Source of the DNA: Pseudomonadota bacterium | Lineage (GTDB): Bacteria; Myxococcota; Polyangia; Polyangiales; Polyangiaceae | Length of the DNA: 16,718 nucleotides | Assembly: GCA_023419055.1 (NCBI GenBank) | Contig: JAEZYO010000774.1 | Location: forward strand, 1 to 16,718 | Direction: 5' to 3' | Shown here: one piece after another, positions 6,278-14,851 of the stretch | Layout: every line of letters begins with the position of its first letter | Numbering within the stretch: position 1 is the first letter of the stretch | The notes under the pieces: model-generated | The model's input: only the letters and a program-made list of their open reading frames with translations | The model's database searches: none | What the model was told of the DNA's origin: nothing | Position numbers and translations under genes: made by a program

Positions 6278-9200
6278 ACAGAGCGGTCGGCCTGGTTCGG
6301 GTTGCGGGAGTTCAACCTCGGAAAGCAAACCGTGAAGCGCGAGCCCAGCCCGAATCGGCTCTCCACCAGGATCCTTCCGCCGGACTGCTCCACGATGCCC
6401 CTGATGGTGGCGAGCCCGATCCCGGTCCCCTCCGCCTTCGTCGTGAAGAACGGCTCGAACAAGTGCGCTTGGGTCCGCGCGTCCATGCCTATTCCCGTGT
6501 CCGACACGGAGATGCACACGTAGATCCTCCCGGGGACATCGTGCAAGGCCCCCTCGAGCGGTGTTTCCGTGGTTCGAATCAGAATGGTCCCGCCTCTCGG
6601 CATGGCATCGCGGGCATTGGTGACGAGGTTCGCGAGCACCCGTGTCAGCTGGGTCCGATCGACCTCGATCTCTCCTACCTCGGAGTCGAGCTCGAAGACG
6701 AGCTCGACTCGAGCTCCGGCGAGGCCGAAGAGCCTCTCCTTCGAGCTTTCCAGGAACTCGTTCACCCGCAACACCTGAGGGTGCAGGATCTGCTTCCGGC
6801 CCATCGCGAGCAGACGGCGGGTCACCTCGGTCGCCCCCTGCGCTGCCGCTCTGATTTGTTCGACGCTGTGCGCTGCGTCGGGCGCAAGCGCGAAGCCGGA
6901 GAGCAGATCCGCGTTCGCGAGCACGACCATCAAGAAGTTGTTGAAGTCGTGCGCCACCCCTGCCGAGAGACGGCCGATGGCCTCGAATTTCTGCGACTGC
7001 GAGAGCTCCGTCTCGAGGCGAGCCTTCTCCATGGAGTCCGCCGCGCGTTGCGAAAGCTCCTCGGCGAGGGGGACGTCCCTGGCGCTGAAGCGAGGCCTGC
7101 CGCTGCCTGCGTAGAGGGTCAGCGCGCCGACCTTGCGGCCGCGCGTGACGAGCGGAACGGCGATGATCGAGCGAGCCCCGAGACGGCGAAGCAGCTCACC
7201 GTGTCGTACGTCCACCTGCGCTTCCCGGATCGCCGAGTCGGGGACGTCCACGCGGAGCACGGGGGCGCCCGACATCAGGGCCACTGCGGCCGGTTCGGAA
7301 GAGCTCATCGTCGGGGAATAGCGCTCGGCCAGCTCCTGAAGGAGCTCGCGCTTGCGAGGATCGGCGTGCTCGCTCGAAGCGCGCCGGAGCTTTCCTTCTT
7401 CCGTCAACACGTCGACCGTCGCCCAGTCACAAAGGAACGGCACGGCGGCGCGTGGCAAGCTGTCCAACACTCCGTCGACCCCCACCCCCGCGGCCAAGGT
7501 GAGGCTCGCTTCCGCCATGAAACGGATGCGCTCCTCGGCGTGCCGCCGCTCGTGGATTTCTGCTTCGAGCCACTCGAACCGACGACTGTTCTCGAGCGCG
7601 ATGGACATTTGGGTCGACAGGAGCTGAAGCAGGCGCACGCGGTCTTCGGCGAACGCGAGAGTCACGAGCCGACTCTCGAGGTAGAGCGCGCCCTGCACCT
7701 CTCCCTGGCGGCGTATCGGGACGGCCATCATCGACTTCACGCCCGAGCTTCGCACGTACTCGTCTGCACCGTGGATGGCGTCGTTCTGGGCGTCGTTCAC
7801 GATCACGACCGAGGCTCGCGAAAGGACGGTGCGAACGAGCGACATCGGGAGATCGGCCGCTTCTTCGAGCGGGGCCTTGAGCAGGACGGCGCGCTCCGCC
7901 GCCGTCCCTCGCGCGCGCACCTCGTAGCTCTCGCCTTCGCGCAAGATCAGGACCGCGGTCTGGGCGCTCGCGATCTCGAGCCCGAGCGCCACCAGGCGCT
8001 CGAACAGGCGCTCCGGGACGAGCTCGCCCGAAACACCTTCGACCATCTTGATCACGCTCAACAAGTCGAGGTGTGAGGCGCTGATGGCGCTGGGTTCCGA
8101 AGGATCCGAACGAAAGGCAGACGGCTTCTCCGAGAGCTCCAGGAACTCGGCCGCCAGAGCGTCGACCTTTCCCAGGCTGCCCCAGCGAGCAAAGAGTTGC
8201 ATCGCTTTCTGAACGGCGGCTCGAGCCATCGTGGACTGCCCCAGGCTCGAATGAAGGCGAGCGACCAGATCGAAGGCCGTCGCTTCGTCGAGCAGCGCTT
8301 CCTGCGCGCGTGCCGCAGCGGCGGCGTCCAGGTATCCGCGGAGCGCTTCTTCGGTCCGCCCGCGGACGCGCGCGAGCTCCGCTCGAACCAAGAGAGCCTT
8401 GTGCGCGAAGTTGTCGGGGGCGCTCTTGGCCCAAAGCTCGAGCCTGGCCGCGTGAGCTTCGATGACGTCCGGCGCGCGTTCCTCGGGCTCGGTGAGCTCG
8501 GGCCAGGCGGCTCGCGAGAGCGCGTCGTAAAACGTGTAGGTCATGACGGGCAGCGTGCTCGGCATGGTCTTGAGCAGAGGCTCGACCGCCCGCGCGTGGC
8601 GACGCACCATCTCCGGCCGGCGGAAGAGGTAGGCGACCTCGAGCATCCACGCGTTCAGCCGCGCGAAGAGCTCCGGCCGAGCTCGGAGCGTTTCCTCGGA
8701 CGACGCGCTGAGGAGAGCGTGTGTGTTCGCCTCCCCCTGCATACAGTGCACCACGCCTCGTAGCATGGCGAGGTCGGTGAGGATGGTGACCAGCTCGTAT
8801 CGCTGCGCGAACCCGCTCGCGCGCTCGATCTCTCGCAGGACGGCAGGAAGCTCGAGCCCCATGGTGAGCGCCGCCTCGATCCCGCGATGACTCGCGTAGC
8901 CGACGTACGCGTATTCTCCGCACTCGGTGCCAAGCTCGGCGATCGCTCGAAATTCTTCCACCGAGCGCCGAAGCGGCAGCCGGAACTGACTCATGTGAAA
9001 CGCCATGCCGAACCGGGCACGACAATGGGTGCGAAGATCCTTCGACTTCAGGGCGAGCGTGAGGCCGAGAACGCAGATCTCGTAGGCGGGCGAGGGATCA
9101 CCGAGCACGTCGGCGTACATGGCTCCGAACCGCACGAGGGCGCCGCCCGACTCCTCCGAAACACCGTGTTCCAGGGTGATGGCGACCTTCTTCGCCTGCG

Positions 9201-11715
9201 CCGCCGCGAACAACGTGGCGTCCCCCCGTAACCAGGTCGGCGCGTTGGCAGCAGCCAACACCCGCATCAGCAGAAGGAGGCGCGGCTCCGCGAGCCCCGG
9301 TCCCTTCGAAAGGGCGCCCGGGCCGAGCCGTGAGAGCCGCTCACCGAGCTCGCAAAGCTCCGCGCGAACTTGCTCTTCGTCACTGCTGTCCGGAAGCTCG
9401 CAGCCCAGAGCTCGCGCGGCCTCGCGGATGCTCGCCACCGCCTCGTCCAGACGATCCGCCGCGGTCAGCCCCAAAGCCCGTAAACGAAGGGTCTCCGCGC
9501 GTTCGATCGGATCCGTAAGCAGAGCCAAGGATTGTCGAGTCATGCGGTCGGCGCTCTCGACCTCCCCGGAGAGGAAGCCGCAAACCACCGCCCCGTGGAG
9601 GAGCTCGACGAACGAGCGCCGGTGATGCTCGTGGGCGTCCTCCGGCAAAAACTCCATCGCTCGCCGAAAGTAGCCGTACGCGGCGCCGAAATCGGCGGAC
9701 GCCTTCGCCCGCCGAGCTGCAGTTCCGTAAAGCTCGGCGAGTCGCAAGCGCTCGTCCGGCGCGCGAAGCAGGCGCTCGGCTCGACCGAAATGGTCGACCG
9801 CCTCGAAGAGGCGATCGTCCGTATTCGGATCCTCGATGCTCTCGATGATCTGGAGCCCGATGGCGAGGTGGGTCCGCTGCCGGAGCTCCTCGTCGAGCCT
9901 TGCGTAAGCCGCCTGCCTCACGCGGTCGTGAGCGAAGCGGTAGCCCGGGGCCCCCTCGTGTACGGCGGGCACGAGCATGCCCTCGGCGTGGGCGGTCACG
10001 AGGTACGCCTCGATGTCCTCCGCCGAATCCTGAAGTAGTCGCGACAGACTATCCTGCCGGAACGAACCGCTGAAACAGGCCGCGACCGCGAGCAGGCGCT
10101 GGACCGGCACGGGCAGCAGCTCGATGGCCGCCTTCATGAGCTCGACCACGTCCGCGGAGACGTCGCTCGCCAGGATCCGCGGGAGCGAGAACGTGCACGT
10201 CCTTCGGATGACGTCGACGCGAATCAACCCTTCACGCCGCAGGTGACGCAGGAAGCGCTCGACGAAGAGCGGATTGCCCGTTGCCTTGTCCGCGACGACA
10301 TCGGCGAGCGGCGCGATGCTCGCCTCGTCGGTGTAGAGCAGATCCGCGCAAAGCGTCCTGAGAGCCGTAGAGTCGAGCGGAGAGAGCTCGATGCGGCGTA
10401 CCGGCGCGCCCGTCGCTTCCGCTTCACGGACCAAGCGCGAGATCGGGTGCCCCTCCGAGACCGCGTCGGATCGAAACACGCCGACGACGAGGAGGTGAGA
10501 GATCTTTTCGGCGCCGACCAGAGACTTGACGAAGTCCGTGCTGCTCGGATCGGCCCAGTGCAGGTCGTCGAGCGAGAGCACCACCGGGGAATCGGGCCCC
10601 GCCAGCGCCCCGATCAGCGCCCGCAGGGCCATGCGCGTTCGAGGGTCGCCCTCGGAAAAGTCGAGAAGGGGAAACGGAGGAAGCGTGCCCGTCAGCGCCT
10701 CGAGGTTTGGAGTCAACGAGAGCAAGGCCCTGCCCTGACTTCCGAGAGCGCCGCGCACGCGAGTGCTGAGCTCTGCGCGGAGCTCCACTGGCGCGTCCAG
10801 GAGCCGGCCGAGCACCTCGTTGACCGCGTCGGCGATGGTAGCAAAAGGACGGCTCGTCCCGAGCGCCTCGAACTTCCTCGAGCCGACCCAGCGGTGCCCG
10901 GCCAGAACCTGCCCGATGAGCGCGCTCTTTCCGATCCCGGCGGGGCCCTCCACCAGAACGAGCTCGCGTGCGCCGTCGACGCAGCGCTGGAGAGCCTCGC
11001 GCAAGGCTCGTTCCTCGACGTCGCGGCCGTAGAGCGCGCGCGGTGCGCCGAGCCTTCGACCAGGATCCGTTCGTCCGAGCGCGAAGGTCCCGACCTCACC
11101 CGAGAGACGCAGCCGATCGCGAATCTGCCCCAGATCGTCGACCACCGCGGCGGCCGTCTGGTAACGCTGCTCGGGCATTTTCTCGAGCAACCTCATCGTC
11201 AGGTCCGACAAAAGCCCCGGGATGCTGGCGCTCATCGTCTGCGGCGCGCTCGGCACGATCGCGGCGTGCCCGTGCAGGACCCGAATGGGATCGACCCACG
11301 GGAACGGCGGAACACCCGTGAGCATCTCGTAGAAGGTCGCCCCGAGCGAGTAGAGATCGGCGCGATGGTCGAACGGAGTCTGCATGCGGCCGGTACGTTC
11401 GGGCGCGACGTAGAGCAGAGGACCGTCGACCTCGGTTGCAGGCTTCGGTGTGGCGTCCGCGCGAGTGGCGCGGCTGGACTCGGAGAGCGTCACTCGAGGT
11501 GGCTCGACGCCCGAGGGCTCCCGCTTTTGCCAGTCGCTCGGGAGCACGAAGCTCGCCGGAGAAATCTCCCCGTGAACCCAGCCGCTCGCGTGCAGCTCGG
11601 CGACGCGACAGGCCATCGCGAACGCGAGCTCGGAGAAGTCGCGGGGCGTGAGGCCCGCGCCGCGCGCTGCGAGGAGCTCAGCGATCGTGATCTCTGGCAC
11701 CTCCTCCTCGCTCAT
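6274..11715 (-). CDS. Kinase-like/AAA-ATPase/GAF/histidine-kinase fusion protein
   Basis: This is a 1813-residue cytoplasmic sensor kinase. Domains in order (numbered from the ATG at 11715): a degenerate Ser/Thr kinase C-lobe (about 25-205) with HGEISPASF replacing HRDxKPxN and an intact VAPER (103-107); an AAA_16/NACHT-like ATPase with Walker A GPAGIGKS (257-264) and Walker B VVLSLDD (378-384); a long helical, TPR-like repeat region (about 550-1200); GAF1 (about 1232-1375); GAF2 (about 1410-1560); and a histidine kinase with H-box AGVAHDFNN (His about 1589), N-box NLVTNARDAM (Asn about 1700), DTGIG, EPFFTTK and GTGIGLATIRG. There is no receiver domain at the end. The architecture is known from cyanobacteria, myxobacteria and fungi. 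The frame is open to an ATG at 11826, but I prefer 11715 (MSEEEVPEITIAELL): the extension crosses an operator-like palindrome and adds no kinase N-lobe. Neither start has a strong ribosome site. Confidence 0.93.
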   Translation of the reverse strand: MSEEEVPEITIAELLAARGAGLTPRDFSELAFAMACRVAELHASGWVHGEISPASFVLPSDWQKREPSGVEPPRVTLSESSRATRADATPKPATEVDGPLLYVAPERTGRMQTPFDHRADLYSLGATFYEMLTGVPPFPWVDPIRVLHGHAAIVPSAPQTMSASIPGLLSDLTMRLLEKMPEQRYQTAAAVVDDLGQIRDRLRLSGEVGTFALGRTDPGRRLGAPRALYGRDVEERALREALQRCVDGARELVLVEGPAGIGKSALIGQVLAGHRWVGSRKFEALGTSRPFATIADAVNEVLGRLLDAPVELRAELSTRVRGALGSQGRALLSLTPNLEALTGTLPPFPLLDFSEGDPRTRMALRALIGALAGPDSPVVLSLDDLHWADPSSTDFVKSLVGAEKISHLLVVGVFRSDAVSEGHPISRLVREAEATGAPVRRIELSPLDSTALRTLCADLLYTDEASIAPLADVVADKATGNPLFVERFLRHLRREGLIRVDVIRRTCTFSLPRILASDVSADVVELMKAAIELLPVPVQRLLAVAACFSGSFRQDSLSRLLQDSAEDIEAYLVTAHAEGMLVPAVHEGAPGYRFAHDRVRQAAYARLDEELRQRTHLAIGLQIIESIEDPNTDDRLFEAVDHFGRAERLLRAPDERLRLAELYGTAARRAKASADFGAAYGYFRRAMEFLPEDAHEHHRRSFVELLHGAVVCGFLSGEVESADRMTRQSLALLTDPIERAETLRLRALGLTAADRLDEAVASIREAARALGCELPDSSDEEQVRAELCELGERLSRLGPGALSKGPGLAEPRLLLLMRVLAAANAPTWLRGDATLFAAAQAKKVAITLEHGVSEESGGALVRFGAMYADVLGDPSPAYEICVLGLTLALKSKDLRTHCRARFGMAFHMSQFRLPLRRSVEEFRAIAELGTECGEYAYVGYASHRGIEAALTMGLELPAVLREIERASGFAQRYELVTILTDLAMLRGVVHCMQGEANTHALLSASSEETLRARPELFARLNAWMLEVAYLFRRPEMVRRHARAVEPLLKTMPSTLPVMTYTFYDALSRAAWPELTEPEERAPDVIEAHAARLELWAKSAPDNFAHKALLVRAELARVRGRTEEALRGYLDAAAAARAQEALLDEATAFDLVARLHSSLGQSTMARAAVQKAMQLFARWGSLGKVDALAAEFLELSEKPSAFRSDPSEPSAISASHLDLLSVIKMVEGVSGELVPERLFERLVALGLEIASAQTAVLILREGESYEVRARGTAAERAVLLKAPLEEAADLPMSLVRTVLSRASVVIVNDAQNDAIHGADEYVRSSGVKSMMAVPIRRQGEVQGALYLESRLVTLAFAEDRVRLLQLLSTQMSIALENSRRFEWLEAEIHERRHAEERIRFMAEASLTLAAGVGVDGVLDSLPRAAVPFLCDWATVDVLTEEGKLRRASSEHADPRKRELLQELAERYSPTMSSSEPAAVALMSGAPVLRVDVPDSAIREAQVDVRHGELLRRLGARSIIAVPLVTRGRKVGALTLYAGSGRPRFSARDVPLAEELSQRAADSMEKARLETELSQSQKFEAIGRLSAGVAHDFNNFLMVVLANADLLSGFALAPDAAHSVEQIRAAAQGATEVTRRLLAMGRKQILHPQVLRVNEFLESSKERLFGLAGARVELVFELDSEVGEIEVDRTQLTRVLANLVTNARDAMPRGGTILIRTTETPLEGALHDVPGRIYVCISVSDTGIGMDARTQAHLFEPFFTTKAEGTGIGLATIRGIVEQSGGRILVESRFGLGSRFTVCFPRLNSRNPNQADRSV

Positions 11716-11786
11716 GCGAGAAGTTTGACAGGCGAGCGGAGCTCCGCACCTTTCGTGCGCGCGTGCTGGCGGATCTTTCGTCTTGC

Positions 11787-11808
11787 CTAATGGACGAACG
11801 TTCATTAG
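11787..11808. promoter_or_regulatory. TetR-type operator-like imperfect palindrome
   Basis: The 22-base site has outer arms CTAATG (11787-11792) and CATTAG (11803-11808). The core GACGAACGTT resembles the TGAACG/CGTTCA half-sites of many TetR-family operators. Half-site comparison gives CTAATGGACGA against CTAATGAACGT, two mismatches in 11. It is strikingly A/T-rich at its ends for this genome. No TetR-family gene is in the window, so the regulator would act in trans. Confidence 0.4.
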
Positions 11809-11840
11809 AAAGCCGCCCATGTCCATCGAACCCTGTCGTT

Positions 11841-11879
11841 AGTCGTCCGTGCGCGCCGCTCTTGGCCGCGTGGACGACT
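11841..11879 (+). repeat. Leader hairpin upstream of sulfatase gene
   Basis: AGTCGTCC (11841-11848) pairs perfectly with GGACGACT (11872-11879). The stem extends inward through two G-U pairs and three G-C pairs to about 13 base pairs with a 13-base loop. It ends 20 bases before the ATG and just before the GAAAGG ribosome site. The G-U continuation favours an RNA structure over a DNA operator, but this is unproven. Confidence 0.4.
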
Positions 11880-11899
11880 CTTCCGAAAGGTTCGATTCG

Positions 11900-13981
11900 A
11901 TGAACAACAGCCGCGGTAATTTCGGGCTCGTCACACGGTTCGGCAAGCTTCCTCTCCTTTGCTCGTTGGCGCTCGGCGCCGGCCCGCTCTTCGTGGGTTG
12001 CTCGAGCGACCCGCTCATCGGCGCGAGCGAAGAAGGAGTCGGCTCTCTCGGCGTCAACCTGGAGGTGGCCGAGGGCGTCACGCTGAACTCGGTCACGTAC
12101 AGCATCACCGGCAACGGCTTCAGCAAGACCGGCACCATCGACGTCAGCGGCGCGCCGGCCATCAACGGCACCATCGGCGGCATCCCCGCGGGCAATGGCT
12201 ACACGATCACGCTGACGGCCACGTCGAGCGACGGCAAGACGACCTTCACCGGCTCCGCCACCTTCAACGTGACAGCCGGCGGCAAGACCTCGGTCACGAT
12301 CCACCTGCGCGGCGCGGGATCCAAGGGCAACGGCAGCGTGGTCGTGAACGGCACCATCAACGTCGGTCCAGTGATCGACGAGCTGACGGTGACGCCGCAG
12401 ACCGTGTACGTCGGCAGCACCATCACTCTGACGGCGGTCGGCAGCGACGCCGACGAAGGGCCGTCTTCCCTGAGCTACTACTGGTCGACCACCGGCGGAG
12501 TCATCGACGATCCGATTGGCCCGAACGCCACGCTGACCAGCGCTACGCCCGGCACCTTCACGATCACCCTCACCCTCTCGGACGGTGACATCACCGACAC
12601 GGTCACCACGACCGTCACCTTCGTTCCCGAGGAGCAGGGGGGCGAAGGCGGTAGTGGAGGCGCCGGTCCCGAGCGACCGAACGTCCTGCTCATCATCGCG
12701 GACGATTGGGGCGCTGATGGAAGCAGCCTCTACCCCGAGATCGTGGGCGACAGCGGCGCGACTCCGGTCCCCCACGTCGAAGCGCTCGCCGAGCAAGGTC
12801 TCGTCTTCGACAACGCCTGGGCGAGCCCGGTGTGCTCGCCGACCAGCGGCACCATCATCAGCGGCCAGTACGGCCATCGCACGGGCGTGACGAACGTGGG
12901 CAACGTGCTCCCGACCTCGACCGTCACGCTCTTCGATCGCCTCAACAGCGACAGCCCGGAATACGAGCACGCCCTCTTCGGCAAGTACCACGTCGGCGGC
13001 GGCAGCATCGATCCTCGCCCCGGCGGCTCGTTCCCGCAGGCGCCAGCCATCCTCCAGCACGCGCGTGACCTCGGCATCACGACGTTCAGAGGGATCCTCG
13101 GCGGCGGGCTGGTGGACTACTTCAATTGGACGTTCTTCGACATCAACGGTCCGAACGTACCGACCACGACGTACGCCACCACCGTGCTCACGGACACCGC
13201 GATCGACTTCATTCACCAGCACGAGGCCGAGAAGCCGGATCAGCCCTGGTTCATCTATCAGGCGTTCAACGGGCCGCACGCCGCGAACGGCGGGAACAAC
13301 CCCTACCAGGTGCCGCCTGCCAACCTGCACTCCATCGATCTCAGCTCGGTCGGCAACCCTGCGCCCGGGACGTACGCCACCAATATTCCGGTCTACCAGG
13401 CCAACATCCAGAGCCTCGACACCGAAATTGGACGACTGCTCGCCGAGGTGGACCTCGAGAAGACCGTGGTCATCTTCCTCGGCGACAACGGCACCCCGCC
13501 TCCCGTCAAGGACACGGGGACGGGCCTCCGCGGCGCCAAAGGCAGCGTCTACGAGGGCGGCGTGAGAGTGCCGCTCGTCGTCGCCGGGGCAGGCGTCACG
13601 CGCCGGGGTCGAGAGGACGACCTCTTCGTCACGACCGATATCTACGCGACCGTTCTCGATCTCGCCGGAGCCGGAGTCAGCCAGGTGAACAACAGCTACA
13701 GCCTGAAGCCGCTCCTCGGCGACGAGACCGCGACGAACGGCCGCACTCACTCCTTCTCCGAGGTTTCGACCGGTACGAGCCAGCGCCGCTACGCGGTCAA
13801 GGACAGGCGCTTCAAGCTGATCCGAAACCTCCAGCAGTGGGAGCTCTACGACCTCCACGCCGATCCAGAGGAGACGACCAACCTGGTCGGGAGCGAACCG
13901 CACGCGGCGGTGCTCGCCTCGCTCAAGGCGGAAATTGCCGAGCTCCGCGCCGAGGCGCCCGCCGGCTACTTCCCGGAGTGA
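11900..13981 (+). CDS. Lipoprotein sulfatase-family hydrolase with N-terminal beta-sandwich-like domains and non-canonical CSPTS motif
   Basis: This is a 693-residue protein. The ATG at 11900 is preferred over 11849: GAAAGG lies 9 bases upstream, and a lipoprotein-like signal follows (LLCSLALGAGPLFVGC, an imperfect lipobox with Phe at -3). Residues about 38-142 and 155-245 look like beta-sandwich domains, the second PKD/Ig-like (ELTVTPQTVYVGSTITL). A Gly-rich linker leads to the sulfatase domain from about 257. Visible active-site equivalents are D268/D269 (IIADDWG), C312, K362 and H364 (GKYHVG), H460 (GPHA), D529/N530 (GDNG) and K547 (GAKGSVYEGG). The formylglycine signature reads C-S-P-T-S, lacking the usual Arg at the fifth position (S316, codon AGC). 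It would act at the envelope or outside the cell, on a sulfate or phosphate ester that cannot be named. It is monocistronic and convergent with the DUF1552 operon. Confidence 0.92.
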   Translation: MNNSRGNFGLVTRFGKLPLLCSLALGAGPLFVGCSSDPLIGASEEGVGSLGVNLEVAEGVTLNSVTYSITGNGFSKTGTIDVSGAPAINGTIGGIPAGNGYTITLTATSSDGKTTFTGSATFNVTAGGKTSVTIHLRGAGSKGNGSVVVNGTINVGPVIDELTVTPQTVYVGSTITLTAVGSDADEGPSSLSYYWSTTGGVIDDPIGPNATLTSATPGTFTITLTLSDGDITDTVTTTVTFVPEEQGGEGGSGGAGPERPNVLLIIADDWGADGSSLYPEIVGDSGATPVPHVEALAEQGLVFDNAWASPVCSPTSGTIISGQYGHRTGVTNVGNVLPTSTVTLFDRLNSDSPEYEHALFGKYHVGGGSIDPRPGGSFPQAPAILQHARDLGITTFRGILGGGLVDYFNWTFFDINGPNVPTTTYATTVLTDTAIDFIHQHEAEKPDQPWFIYQAFNGPHAANGGNNPYQVPPANLHSIDLSSVGNPAPGTYATNIPVYQANIQSLDTEIGRLLAEVDLEKTVVIFLGDNGTPPPVKDTGTGLRGAKGSVYEGGVRVPLVVAGAGVTRRGREDDLFVTTDIYATVLDLAGAGVSQVNNSYSLKPLLGDETATNGRTHSFSEVSTGTSQRRYAVKDRRFKLIRNLQQWELYDLHADPEETTNLVGSEPHAAVLASLKAEIAELRAEAPAGYFPE

Positions 13982-14005
13982 GCTCGAACCGGTGACAGTG
14001 CCGCT

Positions 14006-14021
14006 CCCGCCGATCGGCGGG
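14006..14021. terminator. Possible bidirectional terminator stem between convergent genes
   Basis: CCCGCCGATCGGCGGG is a perfect 16-base palindrome (6-base-pair G/C stem, GATC loop) in the 73-base gap between the sulfatase and lipoprotein stops. A second palindrome, GGCGCGCGCC, follows closely. No T-tract follows on either strand, so terminator function is a guess from position and stem strength. Confidence 0.35.
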
Positions 14022-14054
14022 GGCGGCGCGCGCCGGAGCGTCCCTCGACTCGCC

Positions 14055-14837
14055 TCAATAGAACGACACGTCGTCTATCCACAGATCGAAGACCGTGTTC
14101 GGTTCCACGTTGAAGCCCACGGTAAAGAGCGTCTTCGTATCGAGCGCCTCGGCCTTTAGACCGTAGTTGCGCTGACTGAGCCCGCGGAACGGGACCTCGT
14201 ACTTCACCCAATCGGTATCGAGAGTGCTGATCGTGACGCCGAAGGTGTCGAAGCAGCCCTCTCCCGCGCCGCCACCCTCCACGCATTTGCCACCTTTCGG
14301 CTCGCTGTTCGCGTCGCTGATGGCAACTCGAATCGTGTTGGTCGAGGTGTCCCCGATGCGGGCCCAAAAGCCGATGCCCTCGTAGGCGCTGCCGTCGTAG
14401 AACGCGCCGCCCGAGGAGTCATACGCCAGGTTCATTCCGAGCAAGGCGCCCCAGTCCGTGAAACCTTGCCCGGTCACGTGCATCGCGTACTGGCTGCCGC
14501 AGCGCCCACCGGGGATGACCTCGGGGAGCGCCGGGCCGCCCGGCTCCGGGACGATGCTGGCGCCGGTAGTTCCGTCGCCCGCCGCCCACCAGCCTCCGCT
14601 GCGCTCGCCGTTCATGAGGACCAGGGCGTTCTGGTCCTCCATGTCGTCGATCAGCGCGGTGGGGTCGATCGCTTCCCCTGGAGCGGAGCAAGCGGAGGCG
14701 CTCGAACCGCCTGAGCCGCCGTTCGAAAAACCGGGGTCGTTGCCCGCGTCCGCTTGCGGTGCGCCGCCGTCACCCGAGCAACCCACGAGCCCGAGAGCCG
14801 ACAGGATGACGAAAATTCGCGCTGATTCGGGGTTCAT
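14055..14837 (-). CDS. Surface lipoprotein with carbohydrate-binding-like beta-sandwich domain
   Basis: This 260-residue protein has a clear lipoprotein signal: MNPESARIFVILSALGLVGC, lipobox LVGC with Cys at 20. A Gly/Ser/Asp-rich spacer typical of myxobacterial lipoproteins follows (about 21-50). Residues about 60-260 (LIDDMEDQNAL, GGWWAAGDGTTG, YEGIGFWARIG, DTDWVKYEVPF, closing VFDLWIDDVSFY) have the shape of galactose-binding/CBM-like jelly rolls; a binding rather than catalytic role is inferred. Two Cys near 216-224 could form a disulfide. The frame is open to 14882, but the ATG at 14837 has GGAG six bases upstream and begins the signal peptide. It starts 14 bases after the DUF1552 stop, so it is probably the last gene of that operon. 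Confidence 0.9.
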   Translation of the reverse strand: MNPESARIFVILSALGLVGCSGDGGAPQADAGNDPGFSNGGSGGSSASACSAPGEAIDPTALIDDMEDQNALVLMNGERSGGWWAAGDGTTGASIVPEPGGPALPEVIPGGRCGSQYAMHVTGQGFTDWGALLGMNLAYDSSGGAFYDGSAYEGIGFWARIGDTSTNTIRVAISDANSEPKGGKCVEGGGAGEGCFDTFGVTISTLDTDWVKYEVPFRGLSQRNYGLKAEALDTKTLFTVGFNVEPNTVFDLWIDDVSFY

Positions 14838-14851
14838 TTCATCTCCAGGGG

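Larger units (their letters stand above)
11716..11899. promoter_or_regulatory. Divergent control region between sensor kinase and sulfatase genes
   Basis: About 184 bases separate the preferred starts. From left to right I see a 12-base palindrome GCGGAGCTCCGC (11736-11747), a TetR-type operator-like palindrome (11787-11808), a leader-type stem (11841-11879) and a GAAAGG ribosome site (11885-11890) for the sulfatase. A perfect TTGACA at 11725-11730 has no matching -10 box at the right distance. The position of the operator-like site could influence both genes. Confidence 0.5.

Noticed and set aside
6463..8076. 537-codon plus-strand frame opposite the histidine-kinase half
   Set aside because: It is antisense to strongly conserved GAF and kinase motifs and has a His/Arg-rich shadow composition.
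11725..11730. Perfect TTGACA as a -35 box on the plus strand
   Set aside because: The 17-base spacer leads to ACCTTT, which is not a usable -10, and the hexamer lies over 150 bases before the sulfatase start.
11716..11826. Extended start of the sensor kinase at 11826 or 11805
   Set aside because: The extra 37 residues look non-coding and cross the operator-like palindrome, and they do not restore the missing kinase N-lobe. The choice is not certain because 11715 lacks a good ribosome site.
11678..13903. 741-codon minus-strand frame opposite the sulfatase
   Set aside because: It is Arg/Val/Asp-rich without motifs and antisense to a well-supported enzyme, running across the divergent control region.
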